Of a DNA stretch of 14,661 nucleotides, positions 12,632 to 14,661 are shown piece after piece. Origin of the DNA: Candidatus Heimdallarchaeota archaeon (GTDB taxonomy: Archaea > Asgardarchaeota > Heimdallarchaeia > Heimdallarchaeales > Heimdallarchaeaceae); assembly GCA_023139025.1 (NCBI GenBank), contig JAGLOH010000018.1, forward strand, positions 1-14,661. Reading direction: 5' to 3'. Position 1 is the first letter of the stretch; every line of letters begins with the position of its first letter. Made by a program: the position numbers and the translations under genes. The notes under the pieces are model-generated. The model did not search any database. It was not told where the DNA came from and was given only the letters and a program-made list of their open reading frames with translations.

Positions 12632-14044
12632 ATGACTAGTTGTAATAGTGTACAACAAGGAAAACATGCTGAAAAAAAGGTCATCAGTGAATATATCATA
12701 CATGGATTCAAAATTATTATTCATGAGGAAGATGGAATAGTCTACTACACAGCAGAACCATTGTTTGACTTTCAAAAGGATCCATTACTATTTGCTGAAC
12801 TGTCTGCTTTAGTCAATAAGAATAAGGATAGACTTGGAAAAGAGATTCTAAGATTCGATGATTTAGTTGATACAATAAAATCAGTTTGTATGTGGAAAGT
12901 TTTAGAAATAGATGGGCTTGAAATAGATCCTGAAGTGTTTACAGAACTTTTTATTTACAGGTTAATCAAATTAGACAGATTAATTCCTGCTCTATTAGAT
13001 CATTATGTAAATGAAATTTATATGGACCAAAAAGGATCTGCTTTGTACTTAGATCATCAGACCTTTGGAAGGTGTAACACTAATGTAATCCTTGATGAGG
13101 AGGAGTTAGAAGCACTGATAACTAGAATCAAGCTTGAACACCCAATTACTGTTTCAGCTAAGAAACCATCACTGAAAATTGAATTTCAAACACAAGAATT
13201 TCATTCACGTATTTCAATGGACTTTCCCCCTCTTTCACCAAATGGACCTACCTTTAATATTAGAAAACTAAAAAGAAAACCACTCGAATTATTAGACTTA
13301 ATTAATCTTAATACTTTACCTACATCCTTAGGATCTTACTTAGTGGAAGCTGTAATCAACAGACAAAATATCACTATTATCGGAGAACCTAATGCAGGAA
13401 AAACAACTTTGGCAAATGCTATTGATTTATACACACCTAAGCACTGGAGAAAAATAGCAATTGAGGATGCAATAGAATCAACCAATCAAGCATCAATGGG
13501 TTTTAAGCATCTATCTATCCAAGTAGATTCTTTTGAATCAAACAAAAGTAACCATACCAAAACAGCTGAAATCTTAAAATTGTTACATAGATCACCAGAT
13601 TGGATATATTTAGGAGAAATTCAATCGAGTGAGCACACAAAAGCTATGTTTGAAGCATTAAATGCTGGTTTAAAAGGTATACAGACAGCTCACTCCGACT
13701 CTGTTGAAAAAATATTAAGAAGATGGGAGAATTTGCACAAAATTTCAGTTACAGATTTTCTGTCTCTAGAAACAATTATAATCATGAAACGTGAAATACT
13801 GAAAACTAATTTCATTAGAACTATCGCTGAAATATATGAGGTTAATACAAATAATCCACAAATAGATAAGAAATATGGATTTCTAACAAAAATTTACGAC
13901 TTTTCTTGGGATAAGAAAAGAACAATAGATACCATAAAAGAAGAATCGTTCATTAAGGAGAAGATTGATTCAATCATTGAAAGAGAGATAAGTTTTCAAC
14001 ATCATGTTGAGAATAAAAAAGAACAATTATTAATGGTGAAATAA
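12632..14044 (+). CDS. Type II/IV secretion (archaeal pilus or archaellum-like) ATPase
   Basis: Hexameric ATPases of the GspE/ArlI/TadA family power assembly of type IV pilus-like filaments at the cytoplasmic membrane. From ATG 12632 it has 470 residues; the start is preferred over TTG 12611 because GCTGAT lies four bases upstream. The N-terminal domain ends near residue 215 (FPPLSPNGPTFNIRK, about 198-212). Walker A is GEPNAGKT (251-258), the Asp box IAIEDAIE (275-282), Walker B WIYLGEIQSSE (324-334) and the His box GIQTAHSD (349-356). In most relatives the GE is followed by hydrophobic-Arg; here Gln replaces that Arg. A TadC/ArlJ-like gene follows directly, so an operon is likely. Pilus, archaellum and secretion roles cannot be separated. 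Confidence 0.9.
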   Translation: MTSCNSVQQGKHAEKKVISEYIIHGFKIIIHEEDGIVYYTAEPLFDFQKDPLLFAELSALVNKNKDRLGKEILRFDDLVDTIKSVCMWKVLEIDGLEIDPEVFTELFIYRLIKLDRLIPALLDHYVNEIYMDQKGSALYLDHQTFGRCNTNVILDEEELEALITRIKLEHPITVSAKKPSLKIEFQTQEFHSRISMDFPPLSPNGPTFNIRKLKRKPLELLDLINLNTLPTSLGSYLVEAVINRQNITIIGEPNAGKTTLANAIDLYTPKHWRKIAIEDAIESTNQASMGFKHLSIQVDSFESNKSNHTKTAEILKLLHRSPDWIYLGEIQSSEHTKAMFEALNAGLKGIQTAHSDSVEKILRRWENLHKISVTDFLSLETIIIMKREILKTNFIRTIAEIYEVNTNNPQIDKKYGFLTKIYDFSWDKKRTIDTIKEESFIKEKIDSIIEREISFQHHVENKKEQLLMVK

Positions 14045-14661
14045 GTGGGGACGAGGTATTTTTCATTAATACAAAGAACAATGCACTTCAGTATTGTACC
14101 AAAAGAATTTCTTTACAGAATCACATTAGGTAAAATAAGAAAACATTCAGAAAATTTTATATCAGAAAACGATTTGGTAAAACTAGTGGTGCTATGTAAT
14201 CTTGCAATACTAAGTTTTTTTGGTTCTATGTTACTCTGTTACTTCCTAATTCATTTAAATTTGATTTTTACGCTGACCGTTTCAATTGTAATTTCACTTG
14301 TTCTCTTCTTTGTTTTTAGTGATAATGTTAGGTCAGCTATAATAAAAAGGCACAGATTATTTGATGAGATAGCCTTTCTAATTATAAATTCACTCTCTAT
14401 TAATATGAAATCAACACAATCTTTACCTCACTCCATTGAATTGCTTCTGAAGAAAGGAACAGTTGATAATTTCTACAAAAAATACTTTGAAGATATGATC
14501 TTTAATCTGAACATTGGGGCTGATGAAAATCAAACAATTGATGAAAACTCAAAGATGTTTCACAACAAAAAGCACAAATATGCGTTTCAGAGCCTAAAAA
14601 ATCCAGATTCTTTCATAGAAACCGATCCTGATTTCTTGACCAGATTAAAAAAAGAAATTAA
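14045..14661 (+). CDS. TadC/ArlJ-like membrane platform protein, 3' end cut by the window edge
   Basis: About 205 codons are visible from GTG 14045-14047, which directly follows the ATPase stop codon in the same frame. GGTGA at 14036-14040 is a good ribosome binding site four bases before this GTG. ATG 14081 is a less supported alternative. A cytosolic N-terminus is followed by two hydrophobic segments at about residues 47-70 and 72-91. A T2SF-like cytosolic part then begins, LFDEIAFLIINSLSINMKSTQSLPHSIELLLKKG (105-138), with the usual acidic residue and hydrophobic helix. Such proteins form the membrane base of archaeal pilus, archaellum and Tad systems and pair with the upstream ATPase. The end lies beyond the window. 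Confidence 0.82.
   Translation, partial: MGTRYFSLIQRTMHFSIVPKEFLYRITLGKIRKHSENFISENDLVKLVVLCNLAILSFFGSMLLCYFLIHLNLIFTLTVSIVISLVLFFVFSDNVRSAIIKRHRLFDEIAFLIINSLSINMKSTQSLPHSIELLLKKGTVDNFYKKYFEDMIFNLNIGADENQTIDENSKMFHNKKHKYAFQSLKNPDSFIETDPDFLTRLKKEI

Noticed and set aside
1..14661. CRISPR array, insertion sequence, intein or rRNA gene
   Set aside because: No regularly spaced repeats, transposase-like frame with terminal repeats, intein splicing motifs in RfcS, or rRNA-like conserved sequence were seen.

Overview
The window is AT-rich archaeal chromosome. The evidence is archaeal/eukaryotic-type ribosomal proteins (eL18, and archaeal forms of uL3, uL4, uL23, uL2, uL13, uS9), RNA polymerase subunit D (Rpo3), an Orc1/Cdc6 initiator, the clamp-loader small subunit RfcS, TATA-box promoters about 27 bp before expected starts, and Shine-Dalgarno sites of the GGTGAT type. 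The phylum cannot be fixed from this sequence. An Asgard or other mesophilic lineage is possible but unproven. Both tRNA genes encode their 3' CCA.

Layout. Positions 1-6048 are all minus strand and hold translation and transcription genes. rpoD-rpl18e-rpl13-rps9 form a tight operon, followed by an RNA 3'-phosphate cyclase gene (rtcA). A separate promoter then drives rpl3-rpl4-rpl23-rpl2, which runs off the left edge. Positions 6064-6695 carry a short plus-strand reading frame with a type IV pilin-like signal, tRNA-Leu(GAG) on the minus strand, and a bulged inverted repeat. Positions 6696-8270 encode a 524-residue helical-repeat (TPR-like) protein of unknown function.

Positions 8271-8927 look mostly non-coding but hold two tiny paralogous minus-strand ORFs of 23 and 21 codons (pattern MYxL[KR]FDPD...LPxxW[FW]P). 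Each has its own promoter-like and terminator-like sequence. This stretch lies upstream of orc1/cdc6, so it is also a candidate replication origin. It is the most novel part of the window.

Positions 8928-10460 hold orc1/cdc6 and a small winged-helix regulator, probably one operon. tRNA-Glu(CTC), truA (tRNA pseudouridine synthase) and rfcS follow to 12473. A divergent promoter region with two inverted repeats separates rfcS from a secretion/pilus-type ATPase gene. That gene is followed, with no intervening base, by a partial TadC/ArlJ-like membrane protein gene that runs off the right edge.

Taken together, the left half supplies ribosome and RNA polymerase subunits, and the centre-right holds replication initiation and clamp loading plus tRNA maturation. 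The right edge starts a type IV pilus-like machine, for which the small pilin-like protein at 6210-6395 could be one of several substrates; that link is inference.
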